64,000 nt of DNA from Corynebacterium afermentans subsp. lipophilum. GTDB lineage: Bacteria > Actinomycetota > Actinomycetes > Mycobacteriales > Mycobacteriaceae. Location: the NCBI RefSeq assembly GCF_030408375.1, contig NZ_CP046530.1, positions 248,001-312,000 on the forward strand, given 5' to 3'. Both the position numbers and the translations under genes were made by a program. Position 1 is the first letter of the stretch, and each line of letters begins with the position of its first letter. Positions 8,650-17,052 of this stretch are shown here, piece after piece. Below the pieces are notes generated by a model. The model was not told the origin of the DNA. It worked only from the letters and a program-made list of their open reading frames with translations, and made no database searches.

Positions 8650-9569
8650 TGGCCGACAAACAGCTCACTGTTGCCGAGCTCCTCGCGCGCGCCGAAAAGG
8701 AAAACCCGTCCGGCCCGCGCCGCCCGCGCCGCCGCCGCAGCCTCGAGGACGGCGGTGTCTCCGTCGCCGAACTGACCGACTCGTTCAAGAAGGTCGATGC
8801 CAAGCCGGCTGAGGTGAAGCACTCCAGCGTGCCTATCGACGCACCTTCGGATACCCCCAAAAAGACCCCCACCCAGGCGCCGAAGCCAGAGCCGACGCCG
8901 GTAGAGAAAACACCGGCCGCCCCGGAGCCGGCAAAGCCGAAGCCGAAGCAGGCAGACAAGCCTGCCCCGGCCGCGTCCGTGAAGCTGCGCCCTGCAGACA
9001 AACCCGCCTCGAAGCCAGCCGAGAAACCGGCAGAGAAACCAGCCGCGCAGACTCCGAAGCCGGCACCCGCGGGGTCCTCGGTCACGAAGATCCAGCCGGC
9101 CACCGACGACACGACCGTGCTGCGCAAGGTCGAGGGCAAGGTCGAGGGCACGGCTGACGGAAAGGTCGAGGGCAAGGCGGAGCCCGTCGTCAAGCAGAAG
9201 TTCTCGCAGCCGGACGACACCGGCGAGATCCGCACGGTAGATACGCCGGAGCCGCAGCAGCGAGCGGACGTAGAACCCCTCGACGCCCCTGAGTACGACA
9301 CCGAATACGAAGTCGAAGAGGCCGCAGTCAACCCGATCCTGCTGGTCCTGCTGGTGTTTGCCGGCGTGTTGTTGGGGGTGCTGGGCTTCCTGGCATTCAA
9401 GTGGCTGTGGGCCAACACGATGGCGATTGTGGCGGTGCTCGTTGGCGTCGGTGTGGTTGCCGCGGTGGTCGCCGCCGTCGGCGCGATGGCTAGCGGCCGC
9501 GACAAGGTCACCATGATCATCGCCGGCCTGGCCGCCGCGGTGGTGGCCTTCGGCCCGGCACTGCTGTAA
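8649..9569 (+). CDS. Pro/Ala/Lys-rich protein with C-terminal membrane hairpin, unknown function
   Basis: 306 residues. The N-terminal quarter is basic (PRRPRRRRSLEDGG); the middle (about 55-190) is low complexity, rich in Pro, Lys, Ala and Glu, with short repeats such as KPAEKPAEKPA and KVEGKVEGTADGKVEGK. The last third has an acidic stretch (EYDTEYEVEEAA) followed by two or three hydrophobic segments (ILLVLLVFAGVLLGVLGFLAF; MAIVAVLVGVGVVAAVVAAV; IIAGLAAAVVAFG). The topology suggests a disordered domain tethered to the membrane. It is translationally coupled to ppx and precedes proC by 31 nt. I know similar proteins at this place in corynebacteria but no function. Confidence 0.8.
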   Translation: MADKQLTVAELLARAEKENPSGPRRPRRRRSLEDGGVSVAELTDSFKKVDAKPAEVKHSSVPIDAPSDTPKKTPTQAPKPEPTPVEKTPAAPEPAKPKPKQADKPAPAASVKLRPADKPASKPAEKPAEKPAAQTPKPAPAGSSVTKIQPATDDTTVLRKVEGKVEGTADGKVEGKAEPVVKQKFSQPDDTGEIRTVDTPEPQQRADVEPLDAPEYDTEYEVEEAAVNPILLVLLVFAGVLLGVLGFLAFKWLWANTMAIVAVLVGVGVVAAVVAAVGAMASGRDKVTMIIAGLAAAVVAFGPALL

Positions 9570-9600
9570 AAACCTCCAAACGACCTTTTTCAGGAGCGAC

Positions 9601-10410
9601 ATGGAACGCATCGCCGTAATTGGTGCAGGCAATATCGGCGAGGCCTTCATCTCGGGTCTCGTTGCTAATGGGGTGGAGCCGGGCTCCATCACAGCGACAA
9701 ACAGGTCCTCGTCGCGCAGTGCCGAGCTGGCCGAGCGCTACGGCGTGCGCACCACTTCCGACAACCGCGACGCCGTGCGCGACGCAGACGTGGCGCTGCT
9801 GTGCGTCAAGCCCGCGCAGATCTTGGACGTCATCGCGGAGGTGGGCGAGGAGCTGACAAACTCGGACTCGTCTACTGTGCTGGTCTCTATGGCAGCGGGC
9901 GTGACTATCGCCGCGATGGAAGACGCCGTGTCCGCCGCCGGTACCCCGATTGTGCGCGTGATGCCGAACACGCCGATGCTGGTGGGCAAAGGCGTCCTCG
10001 CTGCCGCTTGCGGGCGGTTTGTCGGCGAGGAACAGCGCGATGCTGTGGTGGAGCTGTTGTCCGCCGCGGGCCAGGTTGTCCAGGTTGCCGAATCGCAGAT
10101 CGATGCGGTGACCGCCATCTCGGGATCGGGCCCGGCGTACTTCTTCCTGGTGGCCGAGGCGCTGGTGGATGCGGGCGTGTCCCTCGGCCTGTCGCGCGAC
10201 CTGGCCGAGCAGCTGGCCTGCGCCACCGCCGCCGGTGCCGGCGCAATGCTCGAGGGCGAGGACAGCCCCGTGCAGCTGCGGGCGAACGTCTCCTCACCGG
10301 CCGGCACCACGGTGCGCGCGATCCGTGAACTGGAGGAGTCCGGCATGCGTGGCGCGTTCTACCGGGCCACCGAGATCTGCGCGGAGCGTTCGGCCGAGCT
10401 GGGCAAGTAG
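9601..10410 (+). CDS. proC: Pyrroline-5-carboxylate reductase
   Basis: 269 residues, the family's normal length. It reduces pyrroline-5-carboxylate to proline with NAD(P)H. The Rossmann motif VIGAGNIGEAF is at the N-terminus and the family signature lies near the end (QLRANVSSPAGTT, then RELEESGMRGAF). ITAVSGSGPAYFF appears here as VTAISGSGPAYFF, which lines the active site. An AGGAG ribosome-binding site (CAGGAGCGAC) precedes the ATG. It may be in one transcript with ppx and the Pro-rich gene. Confidence 0.95.
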   Translation: MERIAVIGAGNIGEAFISGLVANGVEPGSITATNRSSSRSAELAERYGVRTTSDNRDAVRDADVALLCVKPAQILDVIAEVGEELTNSDSSTVLVSMAAGVTIAAMEDAVSAAGTPIVRVMPNTPMLVGKGVLAAACGRFVGEEQRDAVVELLSAAGQVVQVAESQIDAVTAISGSGPAYFFLVAEALVDAGVSLGLSRDLAEQLACATAAGAGAMLEGEDSPVQLRANVSSPAGTTVRAIRELEESGMRGAFYRATEICAERSAELGK

Positions 10411-10588
10411 CCCAAATCCCACTATTCACACCCGTTTCTGTGGGTTCACTGCCTGCACTTTGAAAATTTTCTTCCACTTAAGTCGCACTCGACGCTGGTT
10501 TCACGTTAGGGTGGTTCAAGCACGTGCGTGTTCGTCCTGCGGGAGGGGAAGCCTGCAGCGCGTTTGCGTGCCGAGAGGTATGAATTAA
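10411..10588. other. Intergenic region before the BldC-like gene
   Basis: The 178 nt between proC and the BldC-like gene contain an AT-rich run (TTTGAAAATTTTCTTCCACTT) that differs from the surrounding GC-rich DNA and probably holds the promoter of the regulator. A weak hairpin (ACCC...GGGT, about 10430-10446) may end proC transcription. I could not fix a convincing -35/-10 pair. Confidence 0.3.
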
Positions 10589-10780
10589 GTGGTTAACGAA
10601 GATAAAGGAAAGTTCCTGACGGTCGCCGAGGTCGCGGAGATCATGCGCGTATCCAAGATGACCGTTTACCGCCTCGTCCACTCCGGCGAGCTGCCCGCCG
10701 TCCGTGTGGGCCGCTCCTTCCGCGTGAACGAGACGGCAGTGAACGAGTACCTGGAGTCCTCCGTCTACGACGTGGGATAG
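10589..10780 (+). CDS. BldC/MerR-like excisionase-type DNA-binding protein
   Basis: 63 residues from a GTG start, preceded by GAGAGG at a suitable distance. The whole protein is one winged HTH of the excisionase/BldC type: [20 protein letters not shown] (helix-turn-helix, residues 10-29), then [16 protein letters not shown] (wing) and a short helix. In streptomycetes BldC binds as oligomers and controls development; in corynebacteria the homologue's role is not clear to me. It stands alone, closed off by a strong terminator downstream. Confidence 0.85.
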   Translation: MVNEDKGKFLTVAEVAEIMRVSKMTVYRLVHSGELPAVRVGRSFRVNETAVNEYLESSVYDVG

Positions 10781-10808
10781 TCCAAGGTCTCGTTTACAGG
10801 GCCCCGAG

Positions 10809-10851
10809 AAAACACCCGCCGCACCGGTTTTCACGGTGCGGCGGGTGTTTT
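10809..10851 (+). terminator. Strong intrinsic terminator after the BldC-like gene
   Basis: A perfect 18-bp stem (AAAACACCCGCCGCACCG pairing with 10834-10851) closes a 7-nt loop GTTTTCA. The A-run at the left foot and T-run at the right foot make it a usable terminator in both directions. Its right foot overlaps the -35 box of the promoter of the next gene. Confidence 0.9.
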
Positions 10852-10878
10852 GGCACTGAAAAGGCCTGCCGGTATGCT
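10850..10878 (+). promoter_or_regulatory. Sigma-A type promoter of the bS22 gene
   Basis: TTGGCA (10850-10855), a 17-nt spacer and TATGCT (10873-10878) match the housekeeping consensus well. The predicted start near 10885 would give a leader of about 105 nt before the ATG at 10990. The -35 box begins in the T-tail of the preceding terminator. Confidence 0.7.
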
Positions 10879-10989
10879 TTGAACGATCAGGTCGGCCACC
10901 CCCTGTGGGAGTGTGCACCTCCCGCGAGCCGCGGAAGCGGTTGCGCCGGCCGCGTACGTACGCACTTTGAACAGAAAAGAGGTAGCCCA

Positions 10990-11091
10990 ATGGGTTCAGT
11001 GATTAAGAAGCGCCGCAAGCGCATGTCCAAGAAGAAGCACCGCAAGATGCTCCGCCGCACTCGCGTGCAGCGTCGTAAGCTCGGCAAGTAA
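10990..11091 (+). CDS. Small ribosomal subunit protein bS22 (AURKAIP1/COX24-type)
   Basis: 33 residues, extremely basic: [19 protein letters not shown], then LLR-like [14 protein letters not shown]. It is nearly identical to the actinobacterial bS22 protein found by cryo-EM in mycobacterial 30S subunits, which also belongs to the mitochondrial AURKAIP1/COX24 domain family. It lies in a region rich in rRNA contacts. The ATG at 10990 follows an AAGAGGTAG ribosome-binding site. It is a single-gene unit with its own promoter and terminator, as expected for a highly expressed ribosomal protein. Confidence 0.93.
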   Translation: MGSVIKKRRKRMSKKKHRKMLRRTRVQRRKLGK

Positions 11092-11103
11092 GCCGCGAGC
11101 TTT

Positions 11104-11128
11104 ACCCGCCCCATCGAGGGCGGGTTTT
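11104..11128 (+). terminator. Intrinsic terminator of the bS22 gene
   Basis: The stem ACCCGCCC (11104-11111) pairs with GGGCGGGT (11118-11125) around a 6-nt loop, followed by TTTTTC. It starts 12 nt after the stop codon. Confidence 0.92.
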
Positions 11129-11143
11129 TCATTTCCGCGGGGA

Positions 11144-11236
11144 GGATGCTTACCCTCAGATGCTTACTCCTCGACGAACCATCGGCCCCACCCCGCAACA
11201 GTCCCCAGAAATAAGCATCCTGGGGTAAGCATCTAG
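11144..11236. repeat. Intergenic palindrome built from four copies of GATGCTTA
   Basis: GATGCTTA occurs at 11145-11152 and 11159-11166, and its reverse complement TAAGCATC at 11212-11219 and 11226-11233. Both pairs are exactly 14 bp apart. The two arms form an imperfect inverted repeat of about 24 bp with a 45-nt loop. There is no T-tract, and a normal terminator already lies upstream. The region is between two convergent genes. The same word-word/word-word layout with 14-bp spacing recurs at 25997-26058 with another word. Confidence 0.8.
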
Positions 11237-11263
11237 CACCCAGTGCCCTGACCCGGACCGCCC

Positions 11264-12271
11264 CTACCGGCGGCGGCGCCACCACCACAGGCCCGCGGCA
11301 GCCAGCACGGCCGGGACCGCGCCGGCGCGCACCACCCTGCGCATGGAGCGGTAGTCGCGCACCGCCCAGCCCTGGGCCTTGGCATGCTTGCGCAGCGCAC
11401 GGTCCGGGTTGACCGCCACGGGGGAGCCGACCATGTTCAGCATGGGCAGGTCGTTGATGCTGTCGGAGTAGGCGGTGCACTTGGACAGGTCCAGCTGCTG
11501 CAGCGCAGCCAGGGCCGCCACGGCGTGCTTCTTGCCGGGGCCGTGCAGGATGTCGCCGACCAGGCGGCCGGTGAACTTGCCGTCTTCCTCTTCCGCCACG
11601 GTGCCCAGCGCCCCGGTGAAACCGAGTGTTTCGGCCAGTGCCTGGCCGATCTGCACCGGGGTGGCGGAGACTAGCCACACCTGCTGGCCGGCGGCGAGGT
11701 GCATGGAGGCCAGCTCGATGGTGTCGGCGTAGGACTTTTGTAGCATCCGGTTGTCCACAATCTCCCGGCAGGCCTGCTTGAGCTCCTCGACGCTTTTGTC
11801 CTTCACAATAGCCAGGGCTTGCTCGCGGCCCTCGGCGATGTCGTCGGCGTTTTCGGAGCCGGAGACGCGGTAGCGGATCTGCTTGCGCAGGGCGGGCGCC
11901 AGCTCGGACAGGGTGATGAAGCGTTTCTTAAACAGCCCCTGGGCAAGCAGAATCAGCGAGGAGCCTTGGATGAGCGTGTTGTCCACGTCGAAAAACGCGG
12001 CCGCTTCAGTGTCCTGGGGGATTTCCGGGTCGGGCGGGGTGATCTTTTGGCGGCCGGCGGTTTCGAAGGCGCCGCCGACGGAGTCCACGCCGAGCGCAAA
12101 GTCGTCGATGTTGATGCCGAAGGTCTCTTCCACCGCGGCGGCTGCGGCGGCGCGACCGGCGGTGCGCTGCGCGTCGTCGTCGAGAGGCGGCATGACGCGC
12201 TCTTCGAGGAAGCGGCGCAGGTTGCCCTGGGACTGGGACCACTGCGCGAGGAATTCGCGCTGATCAGACAT
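11264..12271 (-). CDS. HAD-superfamily IB (SerB-like) phosphatase with C-terminal membrane anchor
   Basis: 335 residues from the ATG at 12271; a frame open further upstream runs into the divergent gene and is not credible. An N-terminal extension of about 85 residues precedes the HAD core: motif I AAFFDVDNTL (Asp95, Asp97), motif II LVSATP, motif III Lys in GPGKKHAV and motif IV AYSDSINDLPML. These are the marks of the HAD-IB group (phosphoserine-phosphatase-like). The protein ends in a hydrophobic stretch and WWWRRRR, suggesting a tail anchor. The substrate is not known. It is divergent from the thioredoxin-fold gene by 84 nt. Confidence 0.87.
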   Translation of the reverse strand: MSDQREFLAQWSQSQGNLRRFLEERVMPPLDDDAQRTAGRAAAAAAVEETFGINIDDFALGVDSVGGAFETAGRQKITPPDPEIPQDTEAAAFFDVDNTLIQGSSLILLAQGLFKKRFITLSELAPALRKQIRYRVSGSENADDIAEGREQALAIVKDKSVEELKQACREIVDNRMLQKSYADTIELASMHLAAGQQVWLVSATPVQIGQALAETLGFTGALGTVAEEEDGKFTGRLVGDILHGPGKKHAVAALAALQQLDLSKCTAYSDSINDLPMLNMVGSPVAVNPDRALRKHAKAQGWAVRDYRSMRRVVRAGAVPAVLAAAGLWWWRRRR

Positions 12272-12355
12272 GAAGCTTCGGGCCCTTTCGGGTGGGGGTG
12301 TTAGCGTGTGCAATCGTACAACGCCCTGGCAACAGCACTCACAGGAGGAGCGGGG

Positions 12356-12592
12356 ATGAAAAAGGTGGAGCTGATGGTCCGGTCCACGTGCGGTTCGTGC
12401 GAGCGGGTGGCCGGCCAGATCGCCCCTGTGGTGGCAAAGCACGGCGTTCAGCTCGCGCTGGTGGACGTGGACCAAGACCCGGAGCTGGCTGCGGAATACG
12501 GCGACCGGGTGCCGGTTGTGGTTATCGACGGCGATGAGTTCGCTTGCTGGGAAGTGGACAACGACGACCTCGACGCGGCGCTGTCCAACTAA
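12356..12592 (+). CDS. Small glutaredoxin/thioredoxin-fold protein
   Basis: 78 residues. ATG 12356 is chosen because AGGAGG (12343 region) sits at an ideal distance and the protein then begins with the first beta strand (MKKVELMVRSTCGSC). The redox motif is Cys12-Gly-Ser-Cys15; the cis-proline region is DRVPVVVIDG, typical of the DUF836/glutaredoxin-like family. It probably acts as a cytosolic thiol-disulphide oxidoreductase with mycothiol or thioredoxin. It stands just before hemA (46 nt), an arrangement I recall from other corynebacteria. Confidence 0.85.
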   Translation: MKKVELMVRSTCGSCERVAGQIAPVVAKHGVQLALVDVDQDPELAAEYGDRVPVVVIDGDEFACWEVDNDDLDAALSN

Positions 12593-12638
12593 AGGTCTAT
12601 CCTTTAGTGTGATTTTCAACCGGACTGGAGGGTTTTGC

Positions 12639-13964
12639 GTGAGTGTTCTGCTTGTGGGGATGTCGCACAGGTCCGCGCCTGTGGCCCTGCTGGAGCGGCT
12701 CAGCATGGACACGGCGGTCCAGAACGGGGCGGCCGGCGCACTGGTGAAGCAGCCGTCTTTGTCGGAAGCGATGATCATCTCCACGTGCAACCGCCTGGAG
12801 GTCTACACCGTCACCAACGCGTTCCACTCGGGAGTCGAGGACGTGCTGCGGGTGCTTGCAGACGTCTCCGGCGTAGACGCCGCCGAGCTGCGCCGCTACC
12901 TGTACGTGCGTTACTCGGACGCGGCCGCGGAGCACATCTTCACCGTGGCATCCGGCCTGGATTCAATGGTGGTTGGCGAGCAACAGATCATCGGCCAGGT
13001 GCGTTCCGCCTACGTCGACGCCGTGGAGCGGGGCACCGTGGGCCCGAACCTGCACTCGCTGGCCCAGGCGGCGCTGCACACCGGCAAGCGCGTCCACACC
13101 GAAACGGGCATCGACGACTCGGGCGCGTCCATGGTCACCGTCGCACTCGAGGAGGCGATGGAACTCATGCGTATCGACGACCTCCGGGGCAAAACCGCAC
13201 TCGTCCTAGGCGCCGGCGCGATGAGCTCGCTTTCCGCCACGCACCTGGGCAAAAAGGGCATTGACAAGCTGGTGCTGGCCAACCGCACCCGCGACCGCGC
13301 TGAGCGCCTCGCCGAGCACTCCCGCGAGGCCGGCGTGCCCGCCGACGTGGTGGACTTCGCCGACCGCGCCTCGGTGCTGGACCGCGTGGACCTGGTGGTC
13401 TCCGCCACCGCCTCCGACGAGTTCACCATCACCCCGGCCGACATCCCGGGCCCGCTGGTGCTCGCGGATCTGTCGCTGCCGCGCGACATCGACGACGCCG
13501 TCGCAGACATCGACGGCGTGCACCTGGTCAACATCGAGTCACTGCACGAGAAGATGCGCGGCAGCGACACCGCGGACTCCCGCGCGTTGCGCCGCGCCGA
13601 GGAGATCGTGGCGGAAGAGGTGGACACGTTCGGCTCGGAGCAGCGCGTACGCGAGGTGGCCCCGGCGGTGACCCGTCTGCGTCGCAACGCCGCGGAGATT
13701 TCCGGCCAGGAACTACAGCGTCTGCGCACCCGCCTTCCGGAGATGTCCGAGGACGACTTTGATCAGGTCAGCCGCATGGTCAAGCGTGTCGTCGATAAGC
13801 TTTTGCATCAGCCGACAGTGAAGATCAAAGAGCTGGCGGCGACGGCGGAGACGGTGAGTGTAGAAGAGGCGGTCACCGAATTGTTCGGGCTGGAAAGCCC
13901 CTCCGTGGCGGTGGACGCGCAGAAGCTGCCGCTGCCCGAGGAACTGCACGGCAAGGAGAAGTAG
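12639..13964 (+). CDS. hemA: Glutamyl-tRNA reductase
   Basis: 441 residues, GTG start at 12639 with GGAGG 7-8 nt upstream; this start puts the catalytic cysteine at position 50 (IISTCNRLEVY), its canonical place. It reduces Glu-tRNA(Glu) to glutamate-1-semialdehyde, the committed step of C5 heme synthesis. Other signs are the VVGEQQIIGQV segment, the NADPH-binding LVLGAGAMSSL and the C-terminal dimerisation helices. It leads the heme cluster; the hemC start follows its stop codon directly. HemL, which uses its product, lies 13 kb downstream. Confidence 0.96.
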   Translation: MSVLLVGMSHRSAPVALLERLSMDTAVQNGAAGALVKQPSLSEAMIISTCNRLEVYTVTNAFHSGVEDVLRVLADVSGVDAAELRRYLYVRYSDAAAEHIFTVASGLDSMVVGEQQIIGQVRSAYVDAVERGTVGPNLHSLAQAALHTGKRVHTETGIDDSGASMVTVALEEAMELMRIDDLRGKTALVLGAGAMSSLSATHLGKKGIDKLVLANRTRDRAERLAEHSREAGVPADVVDFADRASVLDRVDLVVSATASDEFTITPADIPGPLVLADLSLPRDIDDAVADIDGVHLVNIESLHEKMRGSDTADSRALRRAEEIVAEEVDTFGSEQRVREVAPAVTRLRRNAAEISGQELQRLRTRLPEMSEDDFDQVSRMVKRVVDKLLHQPTVKIKELAATAETVSVEEAVTELFGLESPSVAVDAQKLPLPEELHGKEK

Positions 13965-14846
13965 ATGTTCAAAATTGGCACACGCGGATCCCACCTGGCC
14001 ACCACCCAGACCGGGCACGTCCGCGACGCGCTGGGCGAGCACGGCCACGCGGCCGAACTGCAGATCGTGACCACCCCGGGCGACTTGTCCCAAGCGCCTG
14101 TGGAGCGCATCGGCATCGGCGTGTTCACCTCCGCGCTGCGCGACGCACTGTTTAACGGCGAGGTGGACATCGCCGTCCACTCGTTCAAGGACCTGCCCAC
14201 TGCCGACGAGCCGCGCGCCCACATGATCATCCCCACCCGCGAGGACAGCCGCGAAGCGCTCATCGCCCGCGACGGACTGACCCTGGCTGAGCTGCCCGAA
14301 GGCTCGCGCGTGGGCACCTCCGCGCCGCGCCGCATCTCCCAGCTCAAGGCGACGCGCCCTGACCTGGACATCCGCCCGCTGCGCGGCAACATCGAGCGCC
14401 GCATGAGCTACGTGGAAGACGGCGAGCTGGACGCGATCATCCTGGCCTACGCAGGCCTCGTGCGCGGCGGCTACGGCGACCGCGCCACCGAAGTCTTCGC
14501 GCCCGAGGTGTTCATGCCGGCTCCCGCCCAGGGGGCGCTGGCCGTGGAGTGCCGCTCCGACGACGCTGTGGCGCGCGAAGCAATCGACAAGCTTGTCGAC
14601 GCCGCCGCCACCGCCGAATCCACCGCAGAACGCTCAGTGCTGGCCCGTTTGGAAGCAGGCTGCACCGCGCCGGTCGCAGCCTCGGCCGTATTCGACGGCG
14701 CGGGCGTGACCCTGCGCGCGGGCGTGTTTGCACTGGACGGCTCCCGCCAGCTGGTGGAGGAAGCGCAGGGCACCGACCCGGCCGAGCTGGGGCGCGAGGT
14801 CGCCGAGGCGCTGCTGGAGCGCGGCGCCGCCGACCTGATCGAGTAG
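13965..14846 (+). CDS. hemC: Porphobilinogen deaminase (hydroxymethylbilane synthase)
   Basis: 293 residues. The ATG follows the hemA stop with no gap, so translation is coupled. It polymerises four porphobilinogens to hydroxymethylbilane. The dipyrromethane cofactor is bound at Cys233 ([12 protein letters not shown]). N-terminal [22 protein letters not shown] and [10 protein letters not shown] give the substrate-binding arginines and lysines. It is followed by an unusual 421-nt gap with inverted repeats before the uroporphyrinogen gene. Confidence 0.96.
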   Translation: MFKIGTRGSHLATTQTGHVRDALGEHGHAAELQIVTTPGDLSQAPVERIGIGVFTSALRDALFNGEVDIAVHSFKDLPTADEPRAHMIIPTREDSREALIARDGLTLAELPEGSRVGTSAPRRISQLKATRPDLDIRPLRGNIERRMSYVEDGELDAIILAYAGLVRGGYGDRATEVFAPEVFMPAPAQGALAVECRSDDAVAREAIDKLVDAAATAESTAERSVLARLEAGCTAPVAASAVFDGAGVTLRAGVFALDGSRQLVEEAQGTDPAELGREVAEALLERGAADLIE

Positions 14847-15267
14847 CGCTGGGGGGCAGAGGGGGCGAATCTGCTCGTTCGCGGACCGTCTAGCAGTCCC
14901 TCTCGTGCTGCTAGACGATCCGCATGCGCGCGAGGCATTTCTCCAGGTGATATTGGAAATGCTTGTCGGTAGTAGCGTCATCGTCTAGTAGGGGGACCGT
15001 GCTGCTAGACGGTCCGGGGGCTGAAGGCCCGGGGGATGTTGGCAGCAGAGGGGGCGCGGGGGCCTGGCGACGTACGCGACGCGGCAGCGCCAAGAAGCAC
15101 TGGAATGCAGCGCTGGTTTTGTTCTCGGGCTGAAGCATTTTATGGTGGAGATACCATACGTTCGATACCCTCCGTGCAATCGGGTCGGTGGGCCGCTTTC
15201 AGGCCGATCAACACCGCGAACCCAGCCGCGCGGGGGCGGTTTATTTGTGCCTAGAAGAGATTTCTCC
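14847..15267. other. 421-nt intergenic region between hemC and the SUMT-hemD gene
   Basis: No credible gene. It holds two hairpin-forming repeats (14883-14921 and 14978-15015, listed separately), and two copies of GAGGGGGCG (14861 and 15047 regions). A possible promoter for hemD is TTGTTC (15119-15124), 16 nt, TATGGT (15141-15146); it is weaker than the other promoters named here. A gap this long inside an otherwise tight heme cluster points to separate control of the downstream half. Confidence 0.4.
14883..15015. repeat. Two hairpins sharing the word CGTCTAGCAG
   Basis: CGTCTAGCAG (14887-14896) faces its reverse complement CTGCTAGACG (14908-14917) over an 11-nt loop; the arms extend to GGACCGTCTAGCAG with one mismatch. 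About 65 nt later CGTCTAGTAG (14982-14991) faces CTGCTAGACG (15002-15011). The outer arms of the two hairpins (GGACCGTC and GACGGTCC) are also complementary, so alternative long-range pairing is possible. There is no T-tract. Confidence 0.75.
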
Positions 15268-17004
15268 ATGACAGAGCCCACTCACACCCCCCAGCCGGGG
15301 AAGGTGATCTTCGTTGGCGCTGGACCGGGCAACCCAGAGTTGCTCACGGTTCGCGCCCGCGAGGTAATGGAATCCAATTCTATCGCCCTCGTGGACCCTG
15401 AGGTGTCAGCGGGGGTCCGAAGCGTCGTCGGGTCGGCGCTGCCAGTGCCGAAAGCCAAGATGGACGCGGCGAACGAGCGATACGAGCAGATGTGCGCCGA
15501 GGCGAAAGCGGCCGGTGCGAGGCGTAAACCGCCCCGCCCCGAGGACCCGACTGCTGCGGAGCTGCAGGAGGTTGGGCTGGACGGCGGCGTGATCGTCGAG
15601 AAGCTGAAGCTCGCGCTGAAAGAAGCCGCGGACATTGTGGAACGCGGCGAGGCTGGCGACGGCGACGTGATCCGCCTGGTGTCCGGCAACCCGCTGACGC
15701 GCGACTCCGTGATGGAGGAGATCTCCGCGGTCGCGGCCGAGGGCATGGAGTTCCAGGTCGTGCCGGGGATGTCGCTGCCGTCGACGGTGCCGTCGTTCGC
15801 CGGTATCGCGCTGGGCTCGACCTACACGGAAGCCGACTTGAACAACGGCGACGTGGACTGGGACCAGCTCGCCGCCGCGCCGCAGCCGCTGGTGCTGCAG
15901 GCGAACCAGGAGCACCTGGCGGATATGGTGGAGCAGCTCACGCAGCGGGGCTTCCAGGCGTCCACGCCGGTGACGGTGACCACGCGCGGCACCACCCGCC
16001 TGCAGCGCACGTTCGACGCGACGCTGGGCACCGTGGGCAAGCTCGACGCCGAGCTGGAGGGGCCGCTGGTGGTCACCCTCGGCACCGCGGCGGACGACCG
16101 CTCGAAGTACTCGTGGTGGGAAAACCGTCCGCTGTACGGCTGGCGCGTGCTCGTGCCACGTGCGAAGTCCCAGGCGGGGCCGATGAACGCCCGCCTGTCG
16201 CAGCACGGTGCGATTCCGCAGTCCGTGCCCACGATCTCGCTGGAGCCGCCGCGCAACCCCGCGCAGATGGACCGCGCGATCAAGGGCATCGTGGAGGGCC
16301 GCTACCAGTGGATCCTGTTCACCTCGGTCAACGCCGTCGACGCGGTGTGGTCGAAGTTTGAGGAGCTGGGCTTGGATGCCCGCTCGTTCGCCGGCGTGCA
16401 CTTGGGCGCGGTGGGGCAGAAGACCGCCGACGCGCTGATCGCCCGCGGCATGCAGCCGGAGCTTCTGCCGCACCGCACGAAGCAGAATGCGGCCGGACTG
16501 GCGGAGGCGTTCCCGGAGTACGTCGAGGACATCGACCCGGTCTCGCGCGTGCTGCTGCCGCGCGCGGACCTCGGCTCCGACGTGTTGGTGGACGGCCTGC
16601 GGGAAAAGGGCTGGGAGGTCGACGACGTGGTCGCCTACCGCACCGTGCGCGCCGCCCCGCCGCCGCCGGAAACCCGCGACATGATCAAGACCGGCGGCTT
16701 CGACGCCGTGTGCTTCACATCCCCGTCGACGGTAAAGAACCTCGTGGGTATTGCGGGCAAGCCTCACTCGCGCACGATCATCGCCTGCATCGGCCCGGTC
16801 ACCGAGGCGGAGGCGCGGGAGCAAGGCTTGCGTGTCGACGTCGTCCCGGAGGTCGCCGACATCCCCAACCTCGTCGACGCCCTGGCGGAGCACGTGGCGG
16901 GTCTGCGTGCGTCGGGGCAGTTGCCGCCGCCGCGCAAGAAGCGTCGGAAGGCAGCGAAGGCTGACAAGAGCACCGGCGGGGATACCGCGGCCGCGGCTGG
17001 CTAA
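15268..17004 (+). CDS. hemD: Fused uroporphyrinogen-III C-methyltransferase / uroporphyrinogen-III synthase
   Basis: 578 residues from the ATG at 15268 (AGAAGAG upstream). The N-terminal half resembles the SUMT/CobA tetrapyrrole methylase fold (VIFVGAGPGNPELLTVRA; SGNPLTRDS; PGMSLPSTVPSFAGI). The C-terminal half is HemD-type uroporphyrinogen-III synthase (WRVLVPRAKSQAG; ILFTSVNAVDAVW; VCFTSPSTVKNL). Such fusions are usual in actinobacteria. The SUMT half is diverged: the usual second loop GDPxxFGRGGEE is not evident and is replaced by SGNPLTRDSVMEE, so methylase activity is uncertain while the synthase half looks intact. The basic tail PPPRKKRRKAAK is not part of the catalytic fold. Confidence 0.9.
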   Translation: MTEPTHTPQPGKVIFVGAGPGNPELLTVRAREVMESNSIALVDPEVSAGVRSVVGSALPVPKAKMDAANERYEQMCAEAKAAGARRKPPRPEDPTAAELQEVGLDGGVIVEKLKLALKEAADIVERGEAGDGDVIRLVSGNPLTRDSVMEEISAVAAEGMEFQVVPGMSLPSTVPSFAGIALGSTYTEADLNNGDVDWDQLAAAPQPLVLQANQEHLADMVEQLTQRGFQASTPVTVTTRGTTRLQRTFDATLGTVGKLDAELEGPLVVTLGTAADDRSKYSWWENRPLYGWRVLVPRAKSQAGPMNARLSQHGAIPQSVPTISLEPPRNPAQMDRAIKGIVEGRYQWILFTSVNAVDAVWSKFEELGLDARSFAGVHLGAVGQKTADALIARGMQPELLPHRTKQNAAGLAEAFPEYVEDIDPVSRVLLPRADLGSDVLVDGLREKGWEVDDVVAYRTVRAAPPPPETRDMIKTGGFDAVCFTSPSTVKNLVGIAGKPHSRTIIACIGPVTEAEAREQGLRVDVVPEVADIPNLVDALAEHVAGLRASGQLPPPRKKRRKAAKADKSTGGDTAAAAG

Positions 17005-17052
17005 CAATGCGCCAGCTGGGTCGTGTCGGGTGCGCGTTCTAAGATGTGGCGC

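Noticed and set aside
10809-10851. Terminator hairpin considered as part of the intergenic palindrome family
   Set aside because: It has a perfect stem, short loop and T-tail, and no doubled word; it is an ordinary intrinsic terminator.
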